Positions 27,697-35,501 of a stretch of 64,000 nt of DNA are shown here, one piece after another. Source of the stretch: Nostoc paludosum FACHB-159 (GTDB lineage Bacteria > Cyanobacteriota > Cyanobacteriia > Cyanobacteriales > Nostocaceae); the NCBI RefSeq assembly GCF_014698835.1, contig NZ_JACJTU010000031.1, positions 1 through 64,000 of the forward strand. The letters are read 5' to 3'. The notes below the pieces were generated by a model. That model was not told the origin of the DNA. It saw nothing but the letters and a program-made list of their open reading frames with translations, and did not search any database. Every line of letters starts with the position of its first letter. Position 1 is the stretch's first letter. Both the position numbers and the translations under genes were made by a program.

Positions 27697-28812
27697 ACTT
27701 TTTGGGTTTGGGGTGTGTCTTTCTTGGTCTGGGTTTTGGGTGTGGGGTGTAGTGGAGAATCTTTCCCTACGCTAAACACTTAATACCCTAAGTCCTTTTT
27801 GCTTCTTACACCCTACCCCCTCATTTGGGGCATTCATTAGCGGTGCTTTATTCAAATGTCACCAACGGTTACAAACAAGAAATTTCCCATCGTTCAAAAA
27901 TTAATTTTTTGTTAAAAAGGCTCAAATTCTTAGTCTGATACTCTCATGGTCAGTTTTAGAGGGTTGATGTCACCTGATTTAAGTTGCACTAATTTTGCCT
28001 TTATGACCCAGACATTGCTACATTGAAATTGCTTTAAAAATATTAATTGGCGGTTAGTTGTTACCGCTAGACGCATGTCTGGCGTGTGGGCAGCTAGCCG
28101 ATTTCTTTTTTTTACCTACTTGATACAACTTGACTAGCGACTGGTCTAAGCCTTGGCGCTAACTTGTGGATAGTAAACAAAGCAGAAATCAGCCCTTTGT
28201 ATTTTTTTAAGGGTGAAAATTATAGTTTTTGATTGAAAAAATCCATTATTCACGACGTTATCCTCTTCTGCGAGGCATCTAGCCGTCAAATCATCCCTCA
28301 ATTATTTTTGGCTCGATAGCTTTTGCCAATACTCCGCTTTAATTCAGAGTGGGGATAAATTGTAGCGGTAGATGCTTTTTTTACTATTTGTCCAAAAAAA
28401 AGCATAAAGTGTCCCGCCCTGTGTGCTAATATTGGCAACAGGTAGGTTACGAGTGGTGAGTCCTCGTTAGTCTGGAACAATTTGGTTAATTGACCGGCAA
28501 GTCTTATTAGGGCCAAAAATGTTCTACAACGACTCACATCTATTTTGATTATTTGAATATTCTGTTTTGGTCGTTACTACCTCCCTTGTAAAGACTAACT
28601 GTAGTTTTACGTGCAGACTTACTCTCGCTAGAGTAGCATGAAAAGCGGCTCGACCGTATAAAAACAGATTTGTCTGTCTGGGCTTGTAGGCTTACAAAGC
28701 ATAAAGCGAACATTTAAACAATTACATACAAACGGCGATCGCTCCTTGGTTGGGGCGATCGCTTTTTTAAATAGCCCTCCTGAAATGTTAAGTAATTTTG
28801 AGGGTGTCTTAC
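27697..28812. other. 1.1-kb non-coding region upstream of the replication gene; candidate origin region
   Basis: No convincing gene is found. It includes near-repeats GGTTTGGGGTGTG and GGTTTTGGGTGTGGGGTGTAG just upstream of the replication gene (about 27711-27755). There is also a GCTAGACGCATGTCTGGC imperfect palindrome near 28067-28084 and a strong plus-strand terminator at 28735-28768. Replication origins usually lie beside the initiator gene, so this is the best place for one, but no iteron array or DnaA-box cluster was recognised. Confidence 0.4.
28735..28768 (+). terminator. Rho-independent terminator built from two HIP1 octamers
   Basis: GCGATCGCTCC at 28735-28745 pairs with GGGGCGATCGC at 28752-28762 with a single wobble pair and a TTGGTT loop, and T6 follows on the plus strand. 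No plus-strand gene lies upstream for over 1 kb, which points to an untranslated plus-strand RNA ending here. Confidence 0.65.
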
Positions 28813-29142
28813 TCATGCTGCAATCAACCCATTTCTTGTATCTACGTCTTTTGAAGGCATTGAGTTAATTTTGTTTTTGTTGACCTGTTCAACTACTTGA
28901 AATCCTCTTTGTTCTTTTTCAGAACTTCCTTCTTCGCTGTCGGGTACGCGAACCAGTAGCTCACCAACTTCACATTCCAGAATGCCACATAGCTTGTCTA
29001 GCGTATCCAAAGGTATTGACTTGGCTTTCCCATACTCAATTTTTTGAACATTTGCCAACGACATTTCTAGTCGCCTTGCTAGTTCATTCTGCGAAATCCC
29101 TCTTGCACTTCTAATTTCCTTAAGCTTTATTTCCACAGCCAT
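28813..29142 (-). CDS. XRE-family helix-turn-helix regulator
   Basis: The 109-aa protein has an N-terminal XRE/Cro HTH (residues 4-58): IKLKEIRSARGISQNELARR then LEMSLANVQKIEYGKAKSIP. A variable charged tail follows. Such proteins repress plasmid functions, including copy number, partition and transfer, by binding palindromes in their own promoter. The promoter here contains a perfect CTATTAATAG palindrome and several TAGATA-type words. It is transcribed away from the actin/FtsK operon at 29509 and could control that divergent promoter. Confidence 0.85.
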   Translation of the reverse strand: MAVEIKLKEIRSARGISQNELARRLEMSLANVQKIEYGKAKSIPLDTLDKLCGILECEVGELLVRVPDSEEGSSEKEQRGFQVVEQVNKNKINSMPSKDVDTRNGLIAA

Positions 29143-29187
29143 AATTTGAATTCATATAGATACATTAACCTACTTTCAGTAGTCTAT

Positions 29188-29197
29188 CTATTAATAG
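29188..29197. promoter_or_regulatory. Perfect 10-bp palindrome upstream of the XRE gene, possible operator
   Basis: CTATTAATAG lies 46 bp upstream of the XRE start within a run of CTATCTAT, ATAGATAA and CTATCATATAGAC words (29183-29243). A GTCTAT (29182-29187) and an ATAGAC (about 29237-29242) form an outer inverted pair. XRE regulators usually bind such symmetric sites. Confidence 0.4.
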
Positions 29198-29460
29198 TAT
29201 TTATTGTAAGCAGCTCAATAGATAACTAACTATCATATAGACAACCATTGCTATACTAACCAACAGTAGGTAAAAATAAGAATAACAAAAGACGACCACC
29301 CCAATTTTGCTTTCCCTAGCGATTACCTTTTGACTCATGGCTATCAACTAAATCTAGATGTTGCCGATCTAGAAGTGAGCTTGGGGAGCGAGTGAAAGTA
29401 TTTATTACTGCTGGCTACTAATAAGAGAACAGTATAACCGACATAGCTACCGTCCAAGGT

Positions 29461-29488
29461 TAGCAACAGCCAAAAAAGGCTGCTACTA
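29461..29488 (+). promoter_or_regulatory. Leader hairpin before the actin-like operon
   Basis: TAGCAACAGCC (29461-29471) and GGCTGCTACTA (29478-29488) pair at 9 of 11 positions around an A6 loop, ending 9 nt before the AGGAG ribosome site of the actin-like gene. It may modulate translation or be the remnant of an attenuator. Confidence 0.35.
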
Positions 29489-29508
29489 GCTTTATTAGGA
29501 GATTGCAA

Positions 29509-30441
29509 GTGATCAATATTTACTGTGCAGATATCGGTAACTACAGCAGCATCACTGCCTTAAAAGGTGAAAAACCTCGCGTGATGCGCTCAGTCTTTCA
29601 AGACGTGACTTACACCAGTGCCAGAGATTTGGACACTGATAATTCACCCTCTGTCAAATTAGATGATAAGGTTTTAGTCCTCGGAGACCGTGCTACCAAG
29701 CAGAAAAATTCACAAACCGCAGCAGAAAGGGGTAAAGACCTGCCAGAATTCTTTAAACCGTTCACTTTGGCGGGATTGCGGCAGGATTTTGATGGTGTTG
29801 TCCGCTTTCTCGTCCCAGAACATTCTCAATGGCACGAAGACACAATCAGACGAACTTTAGTTGCAGAGCATCAAATTACCGTCAATGGCACCAACTACAG
29901 ACACCGAATCAAAAACGTTGAATTCTTTCTTGAGACAGATGTGGCTGTAGTTAATGCTTACAGAAACGGCAAGCTGGATATGGATGGCGACACACTTGCT
30001 ATTGATATCGGTGGTAGCACAACAAATTATGTCGTCATCACCCCATCCTTGGAAGTTCTGACTCGTCGTTCAATTCCCAAAGTAGGTGGTGTTTCCCTGG
30101 CTAACGACATCATCAATAGTGATTTGATGCAGAGTTACGCCAAGCGCGATAACGTTGCTTTTAAAGTGGCGAAGATGATGGACGCTGTTGCTGATGGCTC
30201 TCTCACCTACGGACGCAAATATGACTTTAGCTCCGTCTTTCCAGGATTGCTAGAAAACTGGTTTAACAATCTGATGGACAGCATCTCTACAGCTGCTAAT
30301 GATTACCTTGCAGATGTCACCAACGTAATGTTGATTGGTGGATGTGCAAATTTAGTCCGTCAAAAGCTGAGTTCTAAGCAAGGCTTTTACATTCCTGTCA
30401 ATCCACAACTGTCAAACATTCAAGCATTGTTGGCTATGTGA
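29509..30441 (+). CDS. Actin-like ATPase, ParM/StbA family (second locus)
   Basis: The 310-aa protein has clear actin-fold motifs: phosphate-1 ADIGNYSSITAL at residues 6-17, LVLGDRAT near 63, phosphate-2 LAIDIGGSTTNYVV near 164-177, and adenosine VMLIGGCANLV near 277. The phosphate-2 DIGGSTT is canonical, unlike the gene at 3705-4832. The start is GTG at 29509, 7 nt after AGGAG; the frame extends to a TTG at 29503, which is too close to the ribosome site. Such proteins form filaments that segregate plasmids. It leads a plus-strand operon with small RHH-like proteins and an FtsK-type ATPase, an unusual setting for ParM. Confidence 0.85.
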   Translation: MINIYCADIGNYSSITALKGEKPRVMRSVFQDVTYTSARDLDTDNSPSVKLDDKVLVLGDRATKQKNSQTAAERGKDLPEFFKPFTLAGLRQDFDGVVRFLVPEHSQWHEDTIRRTLVAEHQITVNGTNYRHRIKNVEFFLETDVAVVNAYRNGKLDMDGDTLAIDIGGSTTNYVVITPSLEVLTRRSIPKVGGVSLANDIINSDLMQSYAKRDNVAFKVAKMMDAVADGSLTYGRKYDFSSVFPGLLENWFNNLMDSISTAANDYLADVTNVMLIGGCANLVRQKLSSKQGFYIPVNPQLSNIQALLAM

Positions 30442-30442
30442 A

Positions 30443-30853
30443 ATGCAAGTACGTTTAGCGGCTCAAGTCGCCAGTAAAGTTGAGGGAGTCCGTCTTTCAC
30501 TCAACTATTCCAAACTGACTGACACTGTAAATCTGCTATTGGATGCAATCAAACATCAATGGCATCTCAAACTATCATGTTTGCCCCAAACCGGGACAAT
30601 TAACCCCAAAGTCAGACTAGATGAACGTCATCAAGCCTGGGTGTCTCAATATGCAATCGAGAGAGGAATTAGCGTCACGTCTGCCACAAATCTCTTGATT
30701 AGTGAATATCTAGCAGGCAATACGATGAATGTTTTGCCTCAGCCTCAAAAAATTGAGACAGAAAATCTTGCATTAACTCCACAAATATCTCCACAAGAAC
30801 AAACGACCGAAAAACTGAAAGGTCAGCTATTAGTTAGGAGTCTTAAGTTATGA
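30443..30853 (+). CDS. Putative DNA-binding adaptor (ParR-like) of the second actin-like locus
   Basis: The 136-aa protein starts 1 bp after the actin-like stop. Residues 50-90 form a strand plus two helices (PKVRLDERHQAWVSQYAIER, SVTSATNLLISEYLAGN) in a ribbon-helix-helix-like arrangement. The N-terminus has a similar arrangement (VEGVRLSLNYSKLTDTVNLL). The tail is polar. ParR proteins are RHH adaptors encoded immediately downstream of ParM, and this gene fits in place and fold. The motif is read by eye. Confidence 0.6.
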   Translation: MQVRLAAQVASKVEGVRLSLNYSKLTDTVNLLLDAIKHQWHLKLSCLPQTGTINPKVRLDERHQAWVSQYAIERGISVTSATNLLISEYLAGNTMNVLPQPQKIETENLALTPQISPQEQTTEKLKGQLLVRSLKL

Positions 30854-31011
30854 ATCAGACCCGTGTAGTCTTAGACGAAAAGCACATACCATTAGCCAAG
30901 GAAATCATTGAGCAAACAGGAATCAATACATATTCACAACTATTTACCATCCTGTTAGTTAACTACGGAAATACTCTTGTTCGTTCTTTAAAAGGTGGGA
31001 GTGAAAGCTAA
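30850..31011 (+). CDS. Small 53-aa ribbon-helix-helix-like protein
   Basis: The ATG at 30850 overlaps the stop of the preceding gene (ATGA), and its TAA at 31009-31011 overlaps the next ATG, so it is embedded in a translationally coupled chain. The sequence is a strand (TRVVLDEKH), then helix (PLAKEIIEQTG) and helix (YSQLFTILLVNYGNTLVRSL), the classic RHH layout. It may act as a second adaptor or as an autoregulator of the operon. It is below the usual gene-calling size limit. Confidence 0.6.
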   Translation: MNQTRVVLDEKHIPLAKEIIEQTGINTYSQLFTILLVNYGNTLVRSLKGGSES

Positions 31012-31277
31012 TGCAAAATCTCACTCGCATCCATGATTCAACATTACTGACTCAATCGGGCGTTTATCAAATAGATAGAACTTTGTACCGATATCTAGAA
31101 AAAACAGGCACAGTCAAAGCACCACAGTATATCTTCCGTCCTCTTTCAGGAGAGAAGAAGAAGGGAGATATCAAGCTGAATCACAAAGCTTTAACTACTC
31201 GTTGTTATGTCGTAGAAGGCTTATCTACAAACAATTCTGTAGTCAACCAACAATCACAGCAATTGTCATTATTTTGA
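31011..31277 (+). CDS. Small hypothetical protein in the actin/FtsK operon
   Basis: The 88-aa soluble protein starts at an ATG overlapping the previous stop (TAATG). It is basic and polar, with an early RTLYRYLEKTGTVK helix and a strand-rich KLNHKALTTRCYVVEGL segment, ending in a Gln-rich tail (QQSQQLSLF). I do not recognise a family. Tight coupling to both neighbours supports it as a real gene. Confidence 0.6.
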   Translation: MQNLTRIHDSTLLTQSGVYQIDRTLYRYLEKTGTVKAPQYIFRPLSGEKKKGDIKLNHKALTTRCYVVEGLSTNNSVVNQQSQQLSLF

Positions 31278-31284
31278 GGTAAAT

Positions 31285-31561
31285 ATGAGTCGGCAATCAT
31301 TACCTCAATTAATTGTACAAGCCCAACAATTGCTCACACAAATTCATCAACATCCACAATACAAAGCGGGAGCAATTTGATTCTGATGTCACTTTGGGTG
31401 ATGTAAATCAGTTTTTCAATACTTTGCAATCGAAATGTCAAATTAAAGGCGATCGTCTCCGACGGGGCGTAGCCCATCGCACCCAAAGACAGCCAATCAG
31501 TAATGCGAATCGCTTTTCTATAGCATCAGGCAACATGTATATAAAGGATCTTACAAGATGA
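31285..31561 (+). pseudogene. Frameshifted small gene carrying a dispersed repeat
   Basis: An ATG at 31285, with GAGGTAA just upstream, begins a sequence MSRQSLPQLIVQAQQLLTQI that stops at about 31380. Another frame continues from about 31372 with EQFDSDVTLGDVNQFFNTLQ and ends at 31561, overlapping the next gene as ATGA. The conserved stop-start overlap suggests the two halves were one gene of about 90 aa, now broken near 31370. The second half also contains a GGGGCGTAGCCCATCGC word (31464-31480) shared with the palindrome at 56939-56996, so a repeat was inserted in it. Confidence 0.5.
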
Positions 31562-31989
31562 GCCACAACATCTTTTTTGCAGCCCTGAACGCGCTAACTA
31601 ACAATGGATGCCCCCTGGAACTGGCACAGTCAGCTGCTTCCATTGTGGCTAATGACGATCCCTTAAAACCAAATTTAGGCAGATCCCCTGAAGATCAGCA
31701 AATTATTCAAGAGACGCTGCCATATTTGCAGAATGAGACTTGGGACTCAACAGGAGCTTATGACAGCTATCAGACCATTGATGATACACCACATCCCCTG
31801 GCTCACGGGCAGTTTTTAGCTAATTTAGGTGGGTTAGTTCCTGACAATCTGATTTTTGCACTGGCAGAAGGTGAGGATTACCCGTTTCAGGTAATGCAGG
31901 AATTGGGGATTAGCGAGGATGTGATTGAACGTGCTGAATCCATCCAATCCAGACTGGGTGAGATGAATTATTGGGGTGAAGAGGCATGA
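31558..31989 (+). CDS. Hypothetical protein in the actin/FtsK operon
   Basis: The 143-aa acidic protein overlaps both neighbours by ATGA junctions (31558-31561 and 31986-31989). It is helical at the start (NIFFAALNALTNNGCPLELA). The middle is acidic and aromatic (NETWDSTGAYDSYQTIDDTP), and a helix-rich end follows (QVMQELGISEDVIERAESIQ). No signal peptide or TM. Function unknown; the chain of overlaps shows co-expression with the ATPase further down. Confidence 0.6.
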   Translation: MSHNIFFAALNALTNNGCPLELAQSAASIVANDDPLKPNLGRSPEDQQIIQETLPYLQNETWDSTGAYDSYQTIDDTPHPLAHGQFLANLGGLVPDNLIFALAEGEDYPFQVMQELGISEDVIERAESIQSRLGEMNYWGEEA

Positions 31990-32111
31990 AAGCTTTGATT
32001 ACATTGCTGATGCGAATCTTACCAGATGAGTTGGTAGAAGAAATCAATGCTGTCAGCCTGGATGAGTTGGATAAACGAGGTTTAATTATTTGGGCAGAGG
32101 AGCAAACATGA
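31986..32111 (+). CDS. Very small (41-aa) protein in the actin/FtsK operon
   Basis: ATG at 31986 overlaps the previous stop, and its TGA at 32109-32111 overlaps the next ATG at 32108. The predicted peptide is amphipathic (KALITLLMRILPDELVEEIN, then LDELDKRGLIIWAEEQ). The double ATGA overlap is the main evidence that it is translated. It may also serve only to carry ribosomes to the next start. Confidence 0.5.
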   Translation: MKALITLLMRILPDELVEEINAVSLDELDKRGLIIWAEEQT

Positions 32112-32713
32112 GCAAAACAGTAAAACTCAAGCTGGATGCACCCGTCACATACGCTGCTTTACAGTCCCTAACCAACATCAGCCAAGAAACTATATTCCAA
32201 GCACTCGACGGCAACCAGACCGCCGCCGCAGAGGTGGCAGATTTCCGAATCAAACAAACTCAACGCGCCCAAAATGCCAAGGCGGTATTCGGTAACTTAA
32301 ACCAAGGGTTGCAAGCAACTGAGACAGTCATGGCAGAAGAAACCCAGTTTCTCACTGCCGCAGGTGCAAGCATTAACAAAATGGCTGATGGTTGGTCAAA
32401 GGTCAGAGTCAGCGATGCGCGTTTGGGCTATGGCCTACAGGAAAAAGTTATTGCATCTGACAACCAGCTAGCCCAAGAACAGTTTCGGCATGGACGGACA
32501 CTCAATCTGCTTGGTGAATCGCACCGCGCCACCCTCAGAGTCATTGAGATTGACGCTACCAAGGCACAATCTCAGGTTTGGCAGCAGGTAAAGGACAAAC
32601 AGCAGGGACTTTCACCCGCAGACAAAGCTCAAGAAACTCTCAAAGACATCCACAGACACGGTTCTAACGCCATACGAGGGGTGAAAGGTTTCTTCAGACG
32701 GTTGATTGACTAA
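32108..32713 (+). CDS. Helical hypothetical protein in the actin/FtsK operon
   Basis: 201 aa from the ATG at 32108, which has GAGGAG 7 nt upstream; an in-frame TTG at 32090 is less likely. It opens with a short strand-helix region (KTVKLKLDAPVTYAALQSLT). Residues 50-180 are long alanine/glutamine-rich helices (AQNAKAVFGNLNQGLQATET, LAQEQFRHGRTLNLLGESHR). A basic C-terminus follows (IRGVKGFFRRLID). It may oligomerise as a coiled coil. No named family was recognised. Confidence 0.65.
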   Translation: MSKTVKLKLDAPVTYAALQSLTNISQETIFQALDGNQTAAAEVADFRIKQTQRAQNAKAVFGNLNQGLQATETVMAEETQFLTAAGASINKMADGWSKVRVSDARLGYGLQEKVIASDNQLAQEQFRHGRTLNLLGESHRATLRVIEIDATKAQSQVWQQVKDKQQGLSPADKAQETLKDIHRHGSNAIRGVKGFFRRLID

Positions 32714-32767
32714 CAAGTAAATTCCCAGGGTTCGCCCCTGGGGATAACTCTTTACAAGGTTTGGCCA

Positions 32768-33334
32768 ATGCTAACCAAAAATCAAAAAACTCCAATTTAT
32801 TTTGATGCCGAGATTGTTGACGATTCGCCTACCTCCGTAACTGGGGATGAATACGATAGCGAACAGGTACAACAGGCGATCGCCTCTACTGACAGTTCTA
32901 TCACTATATTTCGTGGTATTGCCCAAGGTGCAGTTTTAGCAGGTTTTCAACTCACGTCAACGCAATCTCTGTATATGGCTGGCAGTGTGGGGCTGTTCCC
33001 TGCCGTTATTGCTGGCTTACCAGTGGGTGCTTCTTTCGCTGCCACCCTCTGCTACTTGCGCTTTGAAAATGGTTTGATTCCCAAAATTACCAATCGTCAA
33101 AAGTTGGCTATTGGTGTGACTCGCACCGCGATGCTGGCTGCTAGTTCGAGTAAGCTAACCGGGGATGCCCAACAGATGGACTTTGTAGCCCGTGGCAGTT
33201 TCCAAGTATTTACTCAGCAGGTGAGAGAGTTTGAAGGTATTCAGCAACCCAGTCAAAATCATTTTGGCTTCTTGTTGGGCTTTTCCGTATGTGCAGCCCT
33301 GGCACTGTTTTTATTTTTACGGAAAAAGAGATAA
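32768..33334 (+). CDS. Integral membrane protein upstream of the FtsK-like gene
   Basis: The 188-aa protein has an acidic N-terminus. Two to three TM segments lie near residues 55-100 (AQGAVLAGFQLTSTQSLYMA, GLFPAVIAGLPVGASFAATL), and one is at the C-terminal end (FGFLLGFSVCAALALFLFLR) followed by KKR. Its TAA overlaps the ATG of the ATPase gene (TAATG at 33332), so the two are co-translated. It may anchor the ATPase or form part of a membrane pore with it. Confidence 0.7.
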   Translation: MLTKNQKTPIYFDAEIVDDSPTSVTGDEYDSEQVQQAIASTDSSITIFRGIAQGAVLAGFQLTSTQSLYMAGSVGLFPAVIAGLPVGASFAATLCYLRFENGLIPKITNRQKLAIGVTRTAMLAASSSKLTGDAQQMDFVARGSFQVFTQQVREFEGIQQPSQNHFGFLLGFSVCAALALFLFLRKKR

Positions 33335-35235
33335 TGAAAGATGTTAAACCAGCAGAACTTAATCAGCACTCCTACAGCCTGCCACCGCGTCTAGGTTTGG
33401 CTGTCAAACTGTCTGTGGCGGGTGCTGTAGTTTGTGGCATAGCTGCCCATATCGGCGATGGCATAGCCAAGAAAGACATCTGTTTCTACCCAAAGTCAGC
33501 CAGAATCCACGATGCGCCCATTCAAGCTGGTGAGGGCAACCCAGAAGAACTATTGCTGGGTAAAAAGTATTGTAGGTACGAACAGCGATCGCAAATCCCA
33601 GAACCATATTTGAAGGCTAACCAGTACCGCACCAGCAACCCAAACTATAACCCTTGGGCATTCCTCCAGCATGAAGGCTTGTATGTGTTCCGCTCACTGC
33701 CAGCCGATAACCCGTTTAAGATTCATTTGGGTATTGCAGCGATCGCGTTTGGTGGGATAGGCTTGTGGGCAACCAGTAAGGCACAGAATTATTTAGCAGA
33801 TATCAGACCTCATTACCGAGCGACCAAACAGTTTGAAGGTATTAGAGCGTCTTATAGTCTAAAACTTGGTGAGCAACTTTTAAACCTCTCTGGTAACGAA
33901 CTGCTTAAATATTTGCGTGGCATCAAAATTGCAGAAGCCAGACAGCAGTTTATAGCCAGCATTACCCCACAACAGCAGACAGCCCTACTCATGGCAATGT
34001 CAGCTGATGATTATTACGAGTTTGGTCACTTGTTAGATGGGGGGCAGAGCTTTGAGAAATTTGAGCCACAGCAACAGCCAGCCGCACAATTACCATACAG
34101 CACACCCGGAACTGTCCAAGAACAAGTACAACAGTCAACATTTGCACCTCTTGAGGTGCCAACAGGCGATTATCTTCACCCATCAGAGACTGAAGCACTA
34201 ACAACATTGCAAATCATAGCCCGTTCTGATGGTTCTACTGCCTTAGTTGCTGCCCCAGGCTCAGGAAAATCCGTTACTCTTGATTACCTGATTCAAAGGA
34301 TTCTGGATGATAACAACAGTGCTGATATTTGGGTAATCAGTGCGAAAAATGATAGCTTTTGCGGTTTACGGGACAAAGGTCGAGTAATTGTCTTCGATCA
34401 GGAACAACCAGAATCAGCCAAACGCACAATCGATCGCTTTTACGACTCGTATAAACAACGTAAGCAGTTACCTGAACATAAGCGGGAATCATTACCGCCG
34501 CTAATACTAATTTTGGACGATTGGTTAGTTATCGCTGACCAACTCAGTAAAACTTACTCAGATTGGAATTATGGAGGTAAATTACTTGATGTTTTACTGA
34601 TTGGCAGAGAGTTTAACACCAAATTTTTTGCCTCCCTCCAGTCTTTTAATTTGGCTGCATTGGGTATTGAAAAAATGGATTCTCAAACTCGCCTGTGCCT
34701 CAATTTACTGTTGTTAGGTAACAGGTACATCAAAAATAATAGAGAACAAGAATCTTATGGGGTGCTGGAGTTGATTTTAAATAGGGGTGACATTATCCCT
34801 GGTAAGCAAGAAAGGGAAGATATTAAATCTAGATACCTTCAAATAAAACCCATATCTTATAAAAATTTACGTCCCATCTTGATTGCTTCTGTGGGTGGTT
34901 TTGTTGTGGCACTGATGCCTAAATTAGCAAAACAGTCTAATTCTATTGCTGATGAAAAGACTTATTTGGATAGAGTTTTCGACTTAGAATTTAAATTGAG
35001 CGATAGCGATCGAGAATCAAAATCTCAACAGCAATTAAGTGAAGTAGCCAACAAAGTTTTAGAATACTTCCAAAATGTTAAAAATAAAGTTCCCAAGACA
35101 TTACGTGATTTAAAGAAAGCTGACAGACTCACCAGCTACTCAGAACAAGAATTAATTGCTGGTTTAAAAGAATTAATTCAATTTGAGAAGCTCAACACTG
35201 GTGAAAACAATACTTATTTCTTACCTGATTGGTAA
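33334..35235 (+). CDS. FtsK/HerA-like membrane-anchored ATPase
   Basis: 633 aa from the ATG at 33334; the frame extends upstream inside the previous gene but the overlap start is better. Two TM segments frame a periplasmic loop with cysteines: GLAVKLSVAGAVVCGIAAHI near 22 and HLGIAAIAFGGIGLWATS near 133. The ATPase core has Walker A AAPGSGKSVTL near 308-318 and Walker B LILILDDWLVIA near 388-399. The C-terminus (about 565-633) looks like a winged helix (VLEYFQNVKNKVPKTLRDLK, ending NTYFLPDW). This resembles DNA-translocating FtsK/HerA or VirD4-type pumps. It is the last gene of an actin-RHH operon, suggesting active DNA movement at the membrane. Confidence 0.7.
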   Translation: MKDVKPAELNQHSYSLPPRLGLAVKLSVAGAVVCGIAAHIGDGIAKKDICFYPKSARIHDAPIQAGEGNPEELLLGKKYCRYEQRSQIPEPYLKANQYRTSNPNYNPWAFLQHEGLYVFRSLPADNPFKIHLGIAAIAFGGIGLWATSKAQNYLADIRPHYRATKQFEGIRASYSLKLGEQLLNLSGNELLKYLRGIKIAEARQQFIASITPQQQTALLMAMSADDYYEFGHLLDGGQSFEKFEPQQQPAAQLPYSTPGTVQEQVQQSTFAPLEVPTGDYLHPSETEALTTLQIIARSDGSTALVAAPGSGKSVTLDYLIQRILDDNNSADIWVISAKNDSFCGLRDKGRVIVFDQEQPESAKRTIDRFYDSYKQRKQLPEHKRESLPPLILILDDWLVIADQLSKTYSDWNYGGKLLDVLLIGREFNTKFFASLQSFNLAALGIEKMDSQTRLCLNLLLLGNRYIKNNREQESYGVLELILNRGDIIPGKQEREDIKSRYLQIKPISYKNLRPILIASVGGFVVALMPKLAKQSNSIADEKTYLDRVFDLEFKLSDSDRESKSQQQLSEVANKVLEYFQNVKNKVPKTLRDLKKADRLTSYSEQELIAGLKELIQFEKLNTGENNTYFLPDW

Positions 35236-35241
35236 AGTATC

Positions 35242-35381
35242 TGCCGTAGTGCCGTAAATTTTGGAGGCTGCACTCAAGTGGTTTATTGCTCTGTACGGCA
35301 CACGTTAAAATCACGGCAAGCCTGATATGGAAAGCATCTTAGCCTACGGCTCCCGTTACGGCACATTGGACACTTACGGCA
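35242..35381. repeat. Cluster of TACGGCA/TGCCGTA heptamers, iteron-like
   Basis: Exact copies start at 35242 and 35250 (as TGCCGTA) and at 35294, 35357 and 35375 (as TACGGCA). One-mismatch copies start at 35312 and 35345. Five exact copies in 140 bp of a non-coding gap is far above expectation. The two ends form an inverted pair (TCTGCCGTA/TACGGCAGA), so the whole may fold or bind a protein cooperatively. Confidence 0.55.
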
Positions 35382-35501
35382 GATACCCAGCATTAATTAG
35401 TTTTAGATAAAAATTTATATTCCTAGACCTTAACCTCTGTGGCTATTGCTATATTTATCGCTAAAAATGCTCAAATAATTCCATTAAGTGAGGCATGAAA
35501 T

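Noticed and set aside
28298..28537. 79-codon minus-strand ORF in the replication gap
   Set aside because: No motif, no good ribosome site and no conserved overlap.
28628..28816. 62-codon minus-strand ORF overlapping the XRE stop (ATGA)
   Set aside because: The overlap is suggestive, but the ORF contains the HIP1 terminator hairpin and an unlikely Cys/Arg-rich sequence.
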